Shown here piece after piece: positions 42,961 to 50,500 of a stretch of 50,500 nucleotides of DNA. Origin of the DNA: Actinomycetes bacterium (GTDB lineage Bacteria; Actinomycetota; Acidimicrobiia; Acidimicrobiales; Ilumatobacteraceae). The stretch spans positions 1-50,500 of the forward strand of contig JANXUF010000117.1 of assembly GCA_025356335.1 (NCBI GenBank), written 5' to 3'. The notes below the pieces were generated by a model that was not told where the DNA came from, did not search any database, and saw nothing but the letters and a program-made list of their open reading frames with translations. The number at the start of each line of letters is the position of its first letter. The stretch's first letter is position 1. Both the position numbers and the translations under genes were made by a program.

Positions 42961-43887
42961 TCAGCCCCGCAGCACTGCGGGATCGAACACCAGCACACCG
43001 TCGGCGCTGCCATCCTTGTCGTAGAGAGCGATGATCTCGTCCGGCAACTGATCGTGGGTATCGGCATTGAGGAAGTCGCGCACCGTCGTCCCGGTCGAAT
43101 GTGAATCGACGTTCGCCGGTCCTGCCATGCTGGCGACGTCGTCGAGGTTGACCGTGCGGAAATCGACGCTGAATCGCGTGTGCCCGGCGGTGTTCGGCAC
43201 CGTCGCATGCAGCTGCGCGGCCGAGAAGCTGATGATCGACCCGGTCTCTCCGACTATGCGGAATTCCGTGCCTGGTCCGTGCCCGTCGAGGTGCGGATGC
43301 GGCCGCGGGTCGCTCTTGATGAACGTCGCGGCGTCGCGGCGGGCCGACTTGTTCCAGTCGTAGGCGTCGAACTCGTGGCTCGTGTTCTGCGTCTCGCGCT
43401 GCCAGAACTCCGGATGGAACGACATCGCGCTTTTGGCAGTCACACCGCGGATCGGCGCCCACCAGTTCACTTGGCACTGCGGCGCCGAATACCAGGTGTC
43501 GCGGTGCGGAGTGTAGTTGTACCCGAGACCGGCGGACAGGTACTCAGCCGGGGTGACGACCCGCAGCTTCGGAACATCGAAATAGGTTCGCTCGGTGTCA
43601 GCGCCGAGGTCGGCGAGAAGATTGCGAAGCAGTTCCTTCGAGCGCCGGTCGTGCGTGAAGCCTGTCTTCAGGGGCCCGAGCAGCGCGACGAAGTCCTCCA
43701 CGGGCATGTCCTGGTAGGCGGTCAGCGGATCGCGTGCACCGAACGCAGTCGAGATCAGTTCCCATGCGAACTCGACGAATGCGGCTACACCGGGGCTAGG
43801 AGGGAGGCAGAACACCTCGCCGTCGTAAATCCGTGCGCGCCGCGTTGCGTCATCGACGCCTCCCTCGGTTGAGATCACCGTTGCCAT
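42961..43887 (-). CDS. PhyH-like Fe(II)/2-oxoglutarate oxygenase
   Basis: 308 residues from ATG 43887, with AGGAG 6 nt upstream (43894-43898); a longer frame was rejected. The iron triad is HRD (His128, Asp130) in YTPHRDTWYSAP and His227 in AQLHATVPN, with Arg238 for 2-oxoglutarate. TWYSAPQCQVNWWAPI after the first motif is distinctive. Probable role: hydroxylation of a sugar or its precursor. It converges on the CDP-sugar operon and shares a strand with the GT2 and epimerase, so it may act on the same sugar. Not closely similar to the PhyH-like protein at 17892. Confidence 0.82.
   Translation of the reverse strand: MATVISTEGGVDDATRRARIYDGEVFCLPPSPGVAAFVEFAWELISTAFGARDPLTAYQDMPVEDFVALLGPLKTGFTHDRRSKELLRNLLADLGADTERTYFDVPKLRVVTPAEYLSAGLGYNYTPHRDTWYSAPQCQVNWWAPIRGVTAKSAMSFHPEFWQRETQNTSHEFDAYDWNKSARRDAATFIKSDPRPHPHLDGHGPGTEFRIVGETGSIISFSAAQLHATVPNTAGHTRFSVDFRTVNLDDVASMAGPANVDSHSTGTTVRDFLNADTHDQLPDEIIALYDKDGSADGVLVFDPAVLRG
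42966..42981 (+). terminator. Hairpin after the CDP-sugar operon
   Basis: CCCGCA-GCAC-TGCGGG, a 6-bp GC stem with a 4-base loop, 38 bp after the methyltransferase stop and inside the last codons of the convergent oxygenase gene. No T-run follows. It could end the plus-strand transcript. Confidence 0.33.
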
Positions 43888-44100
43888 CTGTTGCTCCTGC
43901 TTCCGTCGTGATCCACGCTGATCGAACGGCATCGCCGCTCGATCAGGGTGGTCTGCCCTGTTGCCGTGTGCGAGCTCTGAGCGGTTGCGACCCTTCGTGC
44001 TCGTTCGACGACCGTATGTGCGTCGGCGAGAACAGCCGAGAAGTCAGTTCTGCTCAAGGACTGGCTACATTTTATCGCGTTGTGCGCCTGCGGATGTTGT

Positions 44101-45165
44101 TCACGTCGAGCCGCTCCCAGGGTGGGCCGGTTCATCTCGACGGGCATGGCGAAGTGCTGACCGGAAGACCTTCACGTCACCGAATTCGTCGGCGGCCCCG
44201 AGGTAGTACGCCAGCGCGTACAACCCGCTCAAGCAGGCGCGCGAGATGCGAGCCGCCCGCCGTGTCGCGACGCCGAGCCATCGCAACGTTTTCGCTGCAC
44301 TGGCTCCTAATCGCCGATGGCCGAGGCTTGCGAGCACCAGCCGACGGGTGATCACGTTCCGATGCTGGAACTCGGCAACGAGCGTCGGCAGCAGCCATTC
44401 CTGGCCGTGGTCGCGGGCGAACAGGACATCGTTCCGGCCGTAGGCCTGGGCGGCGGCAAGCCAGGAATCGAACGAGCGCTCCGCAAAGTGGTAGGCAACT
44501 GCTTCCTCCTCGAACACGAACGATGCTCCGCATCCGTCGAGCCGAAATGCCAACTCGACGTCTTCGGCGCGACGGAACGCAGTGTCAAAGCCGCCAGCCT
44601 TCTCGAAGAGGGCCCGGCCCAATGACGCATTGCCGGTGTAGAACTGGCGGAACGTCGCCGGGTAGGCCCCCATGCGCATCGCTCGATACTGCTTGTCCAA
44701 CATCGCCTGCTCCCACGCGACCCAGGCGCTGTATTCGTACCCGGGAGCGTTGAGCATCGGGCCGACCACGACGGTCGAGTCCGAATCACCGTGACGCTGC
44801 ACATGGCGTTCCAACAATGTCGGCGAGGCGACCACGTCGTCGTCGATGAACAGCACGAGCCGTGCACGGGCGACTCCGACCCCATGATTTCTCGCTGCCG
44901 CCGGGCCGGCGTTGTCCTGCCGGGCGTGAACGAGCGGGACCGGAGTCGGGCCGTCCAGGTATTCGTCGGTGCCGTCGGTGGAGCCATCGGACACGACGAT
45001 CGTCTCGAACAACTGCGAATCCAGGGTCTGCACCGCGAGCGCACCGAGCACTCGCTTCAGCCGTTCGAGGCGGTTGAACGTCGGTATCACGACGCTGATC
45101 TGAGGTCTAACCGCCTTGGTCGTAATCAGCCCTGCTCCTCGATCCGTCTTCCACGTCCACGACAT
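44101..45165 (-). CDS. Glycosyltransferase family 2
   Basis: 354 residues from ATG 45165. ISVVIPTFNRLERLKRVLG is the GT-A start, VVSDGSTDGTDEYL binds the nucleotide, VLFIDDDVVAS has the DxD, and GFDTAFRRAEDVELAFRL the ED pair with catalytic base. The start is uncertain: ATG 45165 has no ribosome-binding site, whereas GAGGAG at 45135-45140 lies 5 nt before CTG 45129, which would give 342 residues and still include the whole GT fold. Middle gene of the epimerase-GT2-oxygenase block on the minus strand; probably transfers the modified sugar made nearby. Confidence 0.87.
   Translation of the reverse strand: MSWTWKTDRGAGLITTKAVRPQISVVIPTFNRLERLKRVLGALAVQTLDSQLFETIVVSDGSTDGTDEYLDGPTPVPLVHARQDNAGPAAARNHGVGVARARLVLFIDDDVVASPTLLERHVQRHGDSDSTVVVGPMLNAPGYEYSAWVAWEQAMLDKQYRAMRMGAYPATFRQFYTGNASLGRALFEKAGGFDTAFRRAEDVELAFRLDGCGASFVFEEEAVAYHFAERSFDSWLAAAQAYGRNDVLFARDHGQEWLLPTLVAEFQHRNVITRRLVLASLGHRRLGASAAKTLRWLGVATRRAARISRACLSGLYALAYYLGAADEFGDVKVFRSALRHARRDEPAHPGSGST
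45135..45140 (-). promoter_or_regulatory. Ribosome-binding site inside the annotated GT2 start region
   Basis: GAGGAG on the minus strand, 5 nt before CTG 45129 and 8 nt before an ATT codon. It suggests that translation may start at CTG, downstream of the ATG at 45165. Confidence 0.4.
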
Positions 45166-45252
45166 TGTAGGAGGACGCTCGAAACGCACGATGTCGACGT
45201 GTCCGAATTCGCCCGAGCGGGTGCTGGGCGGAGACGGTAGGTGGCGCGCCGG

Positions 45253-46290
45253 CTACGGACCGGGTGTCGTCCTGCGCAGATTCTGGTCGATGAGGCCGCG
45301 CTCTTGGAGCCCACGCACGGTCGGTAGCCGGTAGTAACGGGGGCCCTTCCAGTCCTCCTCCGTCAGCCCGGCCGAGCTGTAGGCCTCGTACAGTTCCTCG
45401 ATCCCGCGCCGCAGCGTCCATTCGGCGTGGAAGCCCGGCAGTTTCGTGGCGATCTTGGTGAAGTCGACGCGGTAGTCGCGGGTGTCCCCTGACGCGCCGG
45501 GCGCAAACGCCAGTTCACAGTTGGGAACGACGTCTCTGACCATCTCGGCGACCTCGCGAATGCGATAGTTCTCGCTGTTGTCCTTGCCGACGTTGAACGC
45601 CTGGTCCCAGATCGCTTCGACGGGAGCGGTGAGGCAGGCCTGAAAGGCGGCGATGATGTCTCGGATGTGTACGAGCGGACGCCACGGAGTGCCGTCGCTC
45701 TGCAGGAGGACCTTGCCGGTTGTCACGGCATGGCCGACGAGGCTGTTCACGACGATGTCGGCGCGCAGGCGGCGAGACACGCCGTACGCCGTAGCGTTGC
45801 GGAGATAGACCGGCGTGAACGAACCGTCGGCGAGTTTCGACACTGCCTGCTCGACGCGCACCTTCGATTCACCGTAGGCCGTGACGGGATTGAAGGCGGA
45901 TTCCTCGTCGAGGAAACCGTGTCCACCGGCACCGTAGAGGCTGCAGGACGACGAGAAGAGGAAGCGGCCGACCCCTGCCGCCTTCGCTGCCTCGGCCAGG
46001 CGCACGGAGGCGTGGAGGTTGATGTCGTAGGTCAGGCTCGAGTTGAGGTTGCCGAGCGGATCGTTCGACAGCGCGCCGAGATGAGCAACTGCGTCGAAAC
46101 CGGCGAGGTCTGTGGGTTTCACGTCCCGAAGATCGATGGACAGCGTTTCGATGTCGTCTGGCGGGCTGACGAAGTCGCACTCGTCGAATAAGCCGGTGTC
46201 CAACCCGACGACCTCGAATCCGGCCGCACGGAAGACCGACACCATCTCCACGCCGATATAGCCCAGATGCCCCGTCACCAACACATTCAT
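45253..46290 (-). CDS. NAD-dependent nucleotide-sugar epimerase/dehydratase (extended SDR)
   Basis: 345 residues from ATG 46290; AAGGAG at 46297-46302 lies 6 nt upstream and fixes the start. GHLGYIG (7-13) is the NAD-binding motif, Asp31 follows the second strand, SSSCSLYG (113-120) holds the catalytic Ser and AYGESK (138-143) the Tyr139 and Lys143 pair. The pattern is that of NDP-sugar epimerases and 4-reductases; the TDE motif of 4,6-dehydratases is not visible, so it does not replace the missing RfbG. First gene of the minus-strand block and divergent from the GT4 at 46477. Confidence 0.9.
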   Translation of the reverse strand: MNVLVTGHLGYIGVEMVSVFRAAGFEVVGLDTGLFDECDFVSPPDDIETLSIDLRDVKPTDLAGFDAVAHLGALSNDPLGNLNSSLTYDINLHASVRLAEAAKAAGVGRFLFSSSCSLYGAGGHGFLDEESAFNPVTAYGESKVRVEQAVSKLADGSFTPVYLRNATAYGVSRRLRADIVVNSLVGHAVTTGKVLLQSDGTPWRPLVHIRDIIAAFQACLTAPVEAIWDQAFNVGKDNSENYRIREVAEMVRDVVPNCELAFAPGASGDTRDYRVDFTKIATKLPGFHAEWTLRRGIEELYEAYSSAGLTEEDWKGPRYYRLPTVRGLQERGLIDQNLRRTTPGP

Positions 46291-46476
46291 TGCCCACTCC
46301 TTCGACGCCACGACCGCAGACTTCGGTCATTGCCGCATAACGCACATATGCGCACCGGGAAAACTAGTGCACCGTCGAATGCAACTCGATATTGCCTTCC
46401 AGAATGCTTGATAGTGTTGCGTCCGCTCCGTGAGACACGAGCACGAGCACGACCAGGTGACGGGCAGGGCGAGGAC

Positions 46477-47610
46477 GTGGGCACTTCGACGACGGCAGCG
46501 ACAAAAAGGTTTGGCCCGGTGCGAGCCGCGTTCGTGCTCGAGCAGACCCTCGGCCACGTGACACATAGTCAGAATCTTCAGCGCCTCCTCGCCGGCAACG
46601 CACGCGTCGAGGTCACTGCGTTGCCGATCGATCCGACTCAACCGACCGGTCTAGTCGGAAGAATTCCAGGCGCGAGGAACTGGACCGTCCTTGCCGGGCT
46701 GCGCTCGCGACGCGCTGTCAAGCGCTCCCAGCGTCGCCAACGCTCTGACGTTATGTTTGTACACAGCCAGGTCCCGGCGGTGCTGCTCGGGCGCTGGATG
46801 AAGCGGATTCCGACGGTCGTCTCGCTCGACGCGACACCGATGCAGTACGACCAGCTCGGCCCCTTCTACGCCCACGGACTCTCCGCCCCGTGGATCGAAC
46901 GTCTCAAGAAGATTGCACAGCAGCGCTGCTTCGCGAGAGCCCGCCATCTCGTTGCCTGGTCCGTGTGGACTCGCGACGGGTTGGTCGCCGACTATGGCGT
47001 CGCGCCGGAGAAGATCACGGTGATCGCTCCAGGTGTCGACATCGCGTTGTGGCAGCGCAACGAGCCACGGGCCGATGACCGTGCCGCTCCCGTGCGCATT
47101 CTGTTCGTCGGCGGCGATCTGCAACGCAAGGGCGGGGACCTGCTACTGCAGGCTGCCGAGCAGCTACGCGGCGAATCGACGACTGCGGTGTTCGAGCTGC
47201 ACCTCGTCACACGGGCTGATGTAGCGGAGACGCCAGGCGTGTTCGTCCACCGCCTCGGACCCAACAGTCCTGAACTCGTCTCGCTCTACCATTCCTCCGA
47301 CATCTTCTGCCTGCCGACGCTCGGCGACTGTCTGCCGATGGTTCTCTCCGAGGCGGGTGTCGCCGAACTCGCGCTCGTGTCGACCGACGTTGGCGCAATC
47401 CACGAGATCGTCAGGGACGGCGAGACCGGGCTGCTGATTCCGGCCGCCGACCTCCCTGCGCTGGTCAAGGCACTGCGGGAGCTGATCACCGACCCTGCGC
47501 TGCGGGCGAGACTCGGGAGGGGGGCCGCGGCACTGGTGCGTCGCGACTATTCGGCCGGCGACAACGCCGAGCGGTTGGTCGACGTGCTGCTCGCTACGCT
47601 GATCGCCTGA
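46477..47610 (+). CDS. Glycosyltransferase family 4
   Basis: 377 residues from GTG 46477; GTG 46519 (VRAAFVLEQTLGHVTHSQN) is an equally good start, since the conserved N-terminus begins there. RILFVGGDLQRKGGDLLLQA is the linker and donor site with Lys, and LPTLGDCLPMVLSEAGVAEL carries the E-x7-E region, where the first acidic position looks like Asp (GDCLP). GAIHEIVRDGETGLLIPA completes the GT4 pattern. The segment HVTHSQNLQRLLAGN is typical of a GT4 subset. Likely cytoplasmic. Divergent from the epimerase, sharing a 186-bp upstream region. Confidence 0.87.
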   Translation: MGTSTTAATKRFGPVRAAFVLEQTLGHVTHSQNLQRLLAGNARVEVTALPIDPTQPTGLVGRIPGARNWTVLAGLRSRRAVKRSQRRQRSDVMFVHSQVPAVLLGRWMKRIPTVVSLDATPMQYDQLGPFYAHGLSAPWIERLKKIAQQRCFARARHLVAWSVWTRDGLVADYGVAPEKITVIAPGVDIALWQRNEPRADDRAAPVRILFVGGDLQRKGGDLLLQAAEQLRGESTTAVFELHLVTRADVAETPGVFVHRLGPNSPELVSLYHSSDIFCLPTLGDCLPMVLSEAGVAELALVSTDVGAIHEIVRDGETGLLIPAADLPALVKALRELITDPALRARLGRGAAALVRRDYSAGDNAERLVDVLLATLIA

Positions 47611-47633
47611 CCGACAGCCGCCCAGCCGCCCAG

Positions 47634-48117
47634 CTACGTCGTCGAGGACCGTACGTTCGTGCATCTCCGGCGAGCCGCACGTTGCGCTCCGACCCCTGTC
47701 CCACTTCGTGACGCCCGGCTGGCGGCCTCGGACCCTTCAAGTTCCTGCCAGTCGATCGGCAGGACGGCGACCTGGGGTGCGCTCTGGCCGAGGAGCAGTT
47801 CCAGCGCCTGCAACGCCGCCTGCGGGTCGAGCGAACCGAAGCCGCGGGCGGCGATCCGGCGCTGATCTCCGTCGTCGAGCGCTGCCGCCATGCCGAACTG
47901 TGACCATGCGCCCCAGGCGATGGTCAGAGCGGCCAGGCCGTCGTACCGCCGTTCGGCGGCGGGGGCGTCGAGGAAGTGGTTGGCGGCGTTGTAGCTGCTT
48001 TGCCCAGGCGTTCCGAGCAACGCTGACGCCGACGAGAACACCACGAAGTGATCGAGATCGATGCAACGGGTGGCCCGGTCGAGCAGCCACGTCGACGCTC
48101 GAGTGAGCCACCTGCTG
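47634..48117 (-). pseudogene. Polyketide synthase ketoreductase (KR) fragment
   Basis: Minus-strand LDHFVVFSSASALLGTPGQ, SSYNAANHFLDA and LAALTIAWGAWSQFGMAAAL, with RRIAARGFGSLDPQAALQAL, match the C-terminal part of a PKS KR domain, including the Tyr in SSYNAAN and Asn after it. The NADPH-binding N-terminal half is missing and no other PKS domain follows. The frame is open but has no proper start. It is a relic that may come from the same lost PKS as the KS-TE fragment 36 kb away. Confidence 0.8.
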
Positions 48118-48239
48118 TGAGCCTACCCCACGGTGCGTTGAGTCCACTCTTCGTCTTCTGACCGGGGTGTCACCCTCACGGGCAGCGGCCCAGCGCTATC
48201 TTCAACTAACGCCTCGACCACGGCAGGATTGGGCATCCG

Positions 48240-49910
48240 CTAGTCCGACAACGGAACCACGGCGATAGATGGCATGGCCGATGGCACAGCGTCGGCGCTG
48301 GAAGCCGGGTCCGTCTCGGCATGTTCAAACGGGAGCAGCGCAGACCGGCGGGACCAGATGGTGGCGAAGACGCGGCCGAGGAAATGCTCGAAGGTGGCCA
48401 CGATGATCAGCAGGTCGCTGATCATCGACCAGTTCTCGACGTAGAAGCGGTCGAGGCGTTCGTAGGCGTCGAAGGACGGGTTGTCGCGTGCCTCGACCTG
48501 CCACAGGCCGGTGATTCCTGGCAGCACCAGCTCACGCTCACGGAGTTCTGCCGAGAAATTGAGCACCTCGGCCGGCAGGGCGGGGCGCGGGCCGACGAGG
48601 CTCATCGAACCACGCAGCACATTGATCAGCTGCGGCAGTTCGTCGAGGCTCGAGTCGCGGAGGAAGCGGCCGACGCGGGTGACGCGTGGATCGTTGACCA
48701 TTTTGAACAACGGTCCGTGTCGCTCGTTCTCCGCCTTGAGCGCTGCGAGGCGGGCCTCGGCGTCGACGGCCATGCTGCGGAATTTCAACAGGTCGAATTC
48801 TTGACCGTTGCGACCGACGCGCTTCTGGCGGAACAGCACGGGACCGCGATCGTCGATCTTGATGGCGACGCAGACCGCCAGCAGCAGCGGGCTCGACAGC
48901 ACGAGCGCAACGAATGCAAACCCAGCGTCGAACAATCGCTTCACAAACGCTTGCACTTTGCGGAGCGAACGGGCTTCGACATACAGCATCGGCTCGTGGG
49001 CAAGTGGCAACGACCGCAGGCGGCTGCCGTCGATGCCGGAGATACCGGTGGCCAGTTGGACGTGGACGCCGCGGCGGTGCAGGGAACGTACGATTGCCGT
49101 GATCTGATTGGCCGGCAGGGCATTGGGCGAAACAACGACGCCTGTCGCCTTTGACTCGTCGACGATGCGATCGAGTTGATCGACGTCACCCCTCCACAGG
49201 CTGCCAGGACCTTGCACGACGTCGGCGGGTAGCTCGCCGACGACCGCGACCACCGACATGCCGAGTTCCTTGTGCGTCGCGAACAGGTGCATCAGTCGTC
49301 TGGCCTCGTGGTCGGTGCCGATGACGACGATCGGGCGCAGATGGAATCCGTGCCAGCGTGCAGCGGCGATCCACGACCGGTACACCGAACGGAAGCACAC
49401 GACCAGTAGCAGGCTGAGCACCGAGGCGAGCACGGCTTCTCTGGTACGTATGTGAACGTCGAGCTCGCGGATGCGGTCGAGCAGCAGCATGCCGCCCGTC
49501 AGCAGCGCAAGCGCACGCACGACGTGGACGATCTCGACGACACGGACCGAACTCACGCGTGCCAGGAAGAGACCCTGCGAACGTATCGAGACCAGGCCGA
49601 TGAGAACCGCCAGTAAAATCGCTTCCGCTGTGTGCCGGAGGCCGTAGGCGTCACGATGCGACGTGAAGACCATCAGCGTCACGGCGTAGCCGACGAAGAT
49701 CGCCGTCGCATCGCAGGCAACAAGCAGGAGTTTGAGTCCATATCGGTCGAATAGTTGAGCGAGCCCGGCCTCGCCAAACGACCGCGATAGGCCGTCGCGC
49801 CCCGTTGCCGGGCTACCCGCCGGCGACGCATCGACCAGCAACACGGGCGGTGCATCTCCGTGACGTGCAACCTCAGAGGATTCGCGCGCCTCGTCAGCAC
49901 GAGCGCTCAC
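48240..49910 (-). CDS. Polyprenyl glycosylphosphotransferase (initiating sugar transferase)
   Basis: About 556 residues from GTG 49910; ATG 49922 and GTG 50015 are other in-frame starts. The disordered N-terminus precedes a block of four or five membrane helices, then a Rossmann-like domain ([19 protein letters not shown]). The catalytic C-terminus has [55 protein letters not shown] (Asp-Glu pair) and SLVGPRP. It moves a hexose 1-phosphate from UDP-sugar to undecaprenyl phosphate, starting repeat-unit synthesis (WbaP/ExoY type). The GTG start overlaps the stop of a 23-codon upstream frame (GTGA), which carries a strong ribosome-binding site, so coupling is possible. Confidence 0.9.
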   Translation of the reverse strand: MSARADEARESSEVARHGDAPPVLLVDASPAGSPATGRDGLSRSFGEAGLAQLFDRYGLKLLLVACDATAIFVGYAVTLMVFTSHRDAYGLRHTAEAILLAVLIGLVSIRSQGLFLARVSSVRVVEIVHVVRALALLTGGMLLLDRIRELDVHIRTREAVLASVLSLLLVVCFRSVYRSWIAAARWHGFHLRPIVVIGTDHEARRLMHLFATHKELGMSVVAVVGELPADVVQGPGSLWRGDVDQLDRIVDESKATGVVVSPNALPANQITAIVRSLHRRGVHVQLATGISGIDGSRLRSLPLAHEPMLYVEARSLRKVQAFVKRLFDAGFAFVALVLSSPLLLAVCVAIKIDDRGPVLFRQKRVGRNGQEFDLLKFRSMAVDAEARLAALKAENERHGPLFKMVNDPRVTRVGRFLRDSSLDELPQLINVLRGSMSLVGPRPALPAEVLNFSAELRERELVLPGITGLWQVEARDNPSFDAYERLDRFYVENWSMISDLLIIVATFEHFLGRVFATIWSRRSALLPFEHAETDPASSADAVPSAMPSIAVVPLSD

Positions 49911-49978
49911 GATGTTGCCCATCTCAGGGGAATTCGCCGTCGGCTGATATGTCTGCAACGTTCCGCCCGGATCGTCAT
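49907..49978 (-). CDS. Possible 23-codon leader ORF before the sugar transferase
   Basis: ATG 49978 has GAGGAG at 49987-49992, 8 nt upstream, one of the best ribosome-binding sites in this area. The frame is Arg-rich (it ends [11 protein letters not shown]) and stops with TGA at 49909-49907, overlapping GTG 49910 of the sugar transferase. It could be a translated leader that couples or regulates the downstream gene, or a sign of a frameshift near the N-terminus. No protein function is proposed. Confidence 0.4.
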   Translation of the reverse strand: MTIRAERCRHISRRRIPLRWATS

Positions 49979-50322
49979 GTCCTGATCTCCTCGTGGTGCC
50001 CACCCGCGATGTCACTTTTGGTGGCTTCGCGAGTCCAATCTCCGTCCGAATAGTACCGCACCGGGGTCATGAGCCTGGTCGGTCTTCTCACGTACAGCGA
50101 TTGTTTCTTTGACAGTGGGATCACAACGCTGAAAAATGGGCCGATACCAGGCGAAGGCGACACATGATATTGACGCTGCGTGGCAACCGTAGCGCTGGAC
50201 GCCAGGCAAGTCGGCGTACAGCGTCAACGTGACCGCCCCGAGTGCTCGATTCAAGCTCGGTGGTCGTACGTCACATTCTCAAGCGGGTCGTTCGTGTGAC
50301 CACGCTCAGCGCTCGTAAGAGT
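49979..50322. other. 344-bp upstream region of the sugar transferase gene
   Basis: Holds the GAGGAG site at 49987-49992 (minus strand) and, further up, a TACTAT (50052-50057 on the plus strand coordinates, read on the minus strand) that could be a -10 box. No good -35 match was found. The TATATT- or T-rich features seen elsewhere are absent, and no coding frame is convincing. Confidence 0.3.
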
Positions 50323-50500
50323 TCAGCAAGCGAGAACTGTGAGCAGACGACGATCGTGCGGTTCGGTGGGGAGTTCACCGAACATCTGCTCATGGAAGCA
50401 CACGCCGATCGTCGCTGCCGGCGTCGTCGCCAAGAAGTGGTCGTAGTACGCCTTGCCGTGGCCCAACCGGTCACCGGTGGCGGTGAAGGCAACGCCGGGA
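50323..50500 (-). CDS. 5-formyltetrahydrofolate cyclo-ligase, C-terminal part (5' end outside window)
   Basis: Minus-strand frame from the window edge to TGA at 50325-50323, 58 codons visible. VAFTATGDRLGHGKAYYDHF is the conserved end of the family's ATP- and folate-binding region (usually RLG.G.GYYDR), and IGVCFHEQM and LPTEPHDRRLLTVLAC follow as expected. The enzyme converts 5-formyl-THF to 5,10-methenyl-THF using ATP. It is a housekeeping gene and marks the border of the polysaccharide locus. Confidence 0.85.
   Translation of the reverse strand, partial: PGVAFTATGDRLGHGKAYYDHFLATTPAATIGVCFHEQMFGELPTEPHDRRLLTVLAC

Noticed and set aside
45253..46290. The epimerase as the missing CDP-glucose 4,6-dehydratase
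   Set aside because: The TDE-type dehydratase motif is not visible; only the general SDR Ser, Tyr and Lys are seen.

Overview
The window is high-GC DNA with dense, often overlapping genes and many GTG/TTG starts. It holds an LPXTG wall-anchor signal, lipobox lipoproteins and actinobacterial-style IS remnants. This fits a Gram-positive-type high-GC actinobacterium, possibly of class Acidimicrobiia; the class is my inference and not proven here. Most of the 50.5 kb is one large locus for a cell-surface or exported polysaccharide, with patches of decayed genes between blocks of working ones.

Layout. 1-293 is the end of an LPXTG surface protein with TTTTPP repeats. 1074-4650 is a compact (+) cassette: acyltransferase, acyl carrier protein, SDR reductase, AMP-forming ligase, acyltransferase. 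4672-5364 is an esterase. 5405-6802 holds broken IS110 and IS256 transposases. 6955-11206 has a membrane GT2, a WecG/TagA enzyme with a STAS-like tail, and a GT4. 11223-13156 is a graveyard of PKS (KS fused to TE, minus strand) and NRPS (C/MT/A/PCP, plus strand). 13161-14402 is a second GT4. 14427-21578 (-) has a lytic transglycosylase-like lipoprotein, a GMC oxidoreductase/aldo-keto reductase/PhyH redox trio, an acyltransferase, a Wzx-type flippase and a CysE-like acetyltransferase. 21742-24603 (+) has a ConA-like lipoprotein and an acyltransferase-3. 24513-28179 (-) has a Wzy/ligase-like polymerase, a 48-residue membrane protein, a CpsD-like ATPase lacking the Walker A lysine, and a Wzz-like co-polymerase. 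28410-29457 is an IS982-type remnant. 29467-36031 (+) has a GH51-like lipoprotein, GT4, BNR-propeller lipoprotein, GT61 and GT2. 36021-39421 (-) has a GH16 lipoprotein, a GT2 and a membrane protein carrying a duplicated unknown domain. 39765-42927 (+) is a CDP-sugar operon (aminotransferase, glucose-1-phosphate cytidylyltransferase, sugar C-methyltransferase). 42961-46290 (-) has a second PhyH-like oxygenase, a GT2 and an epimerase. 46477-47610 (+) is a GT4. 47634-48117 is a dead PKS ketoreductase fragment. 48240-49910 (-) is the initiating polyprenyl glycosylphosphotransferase. 50323-50500 is the end of 5-formyltetrahydrofolate cyclo-ligase.

How it works together (inference). The glycosylphosphotransferase at 48 kb loads the first sugar on undecaprenyl phosphate. 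WecG/TagA and the GT2/GT4/GT61 enzymes extend the repeat unit, using a CDP-linked, amino- and C-methyl-modified sugar among others. The acyltransferases and the ACP cassette decorate it. The flippase exports it, and the Wzy-like protein polymerises it under Wzz-like control. The secreted GH16, GH51-like, ConA-like, BNR and transglycosylase lipoproteins probably trim or bind the polymer or open the wall. No rRNA, tRNA or CRISPR array was seen.
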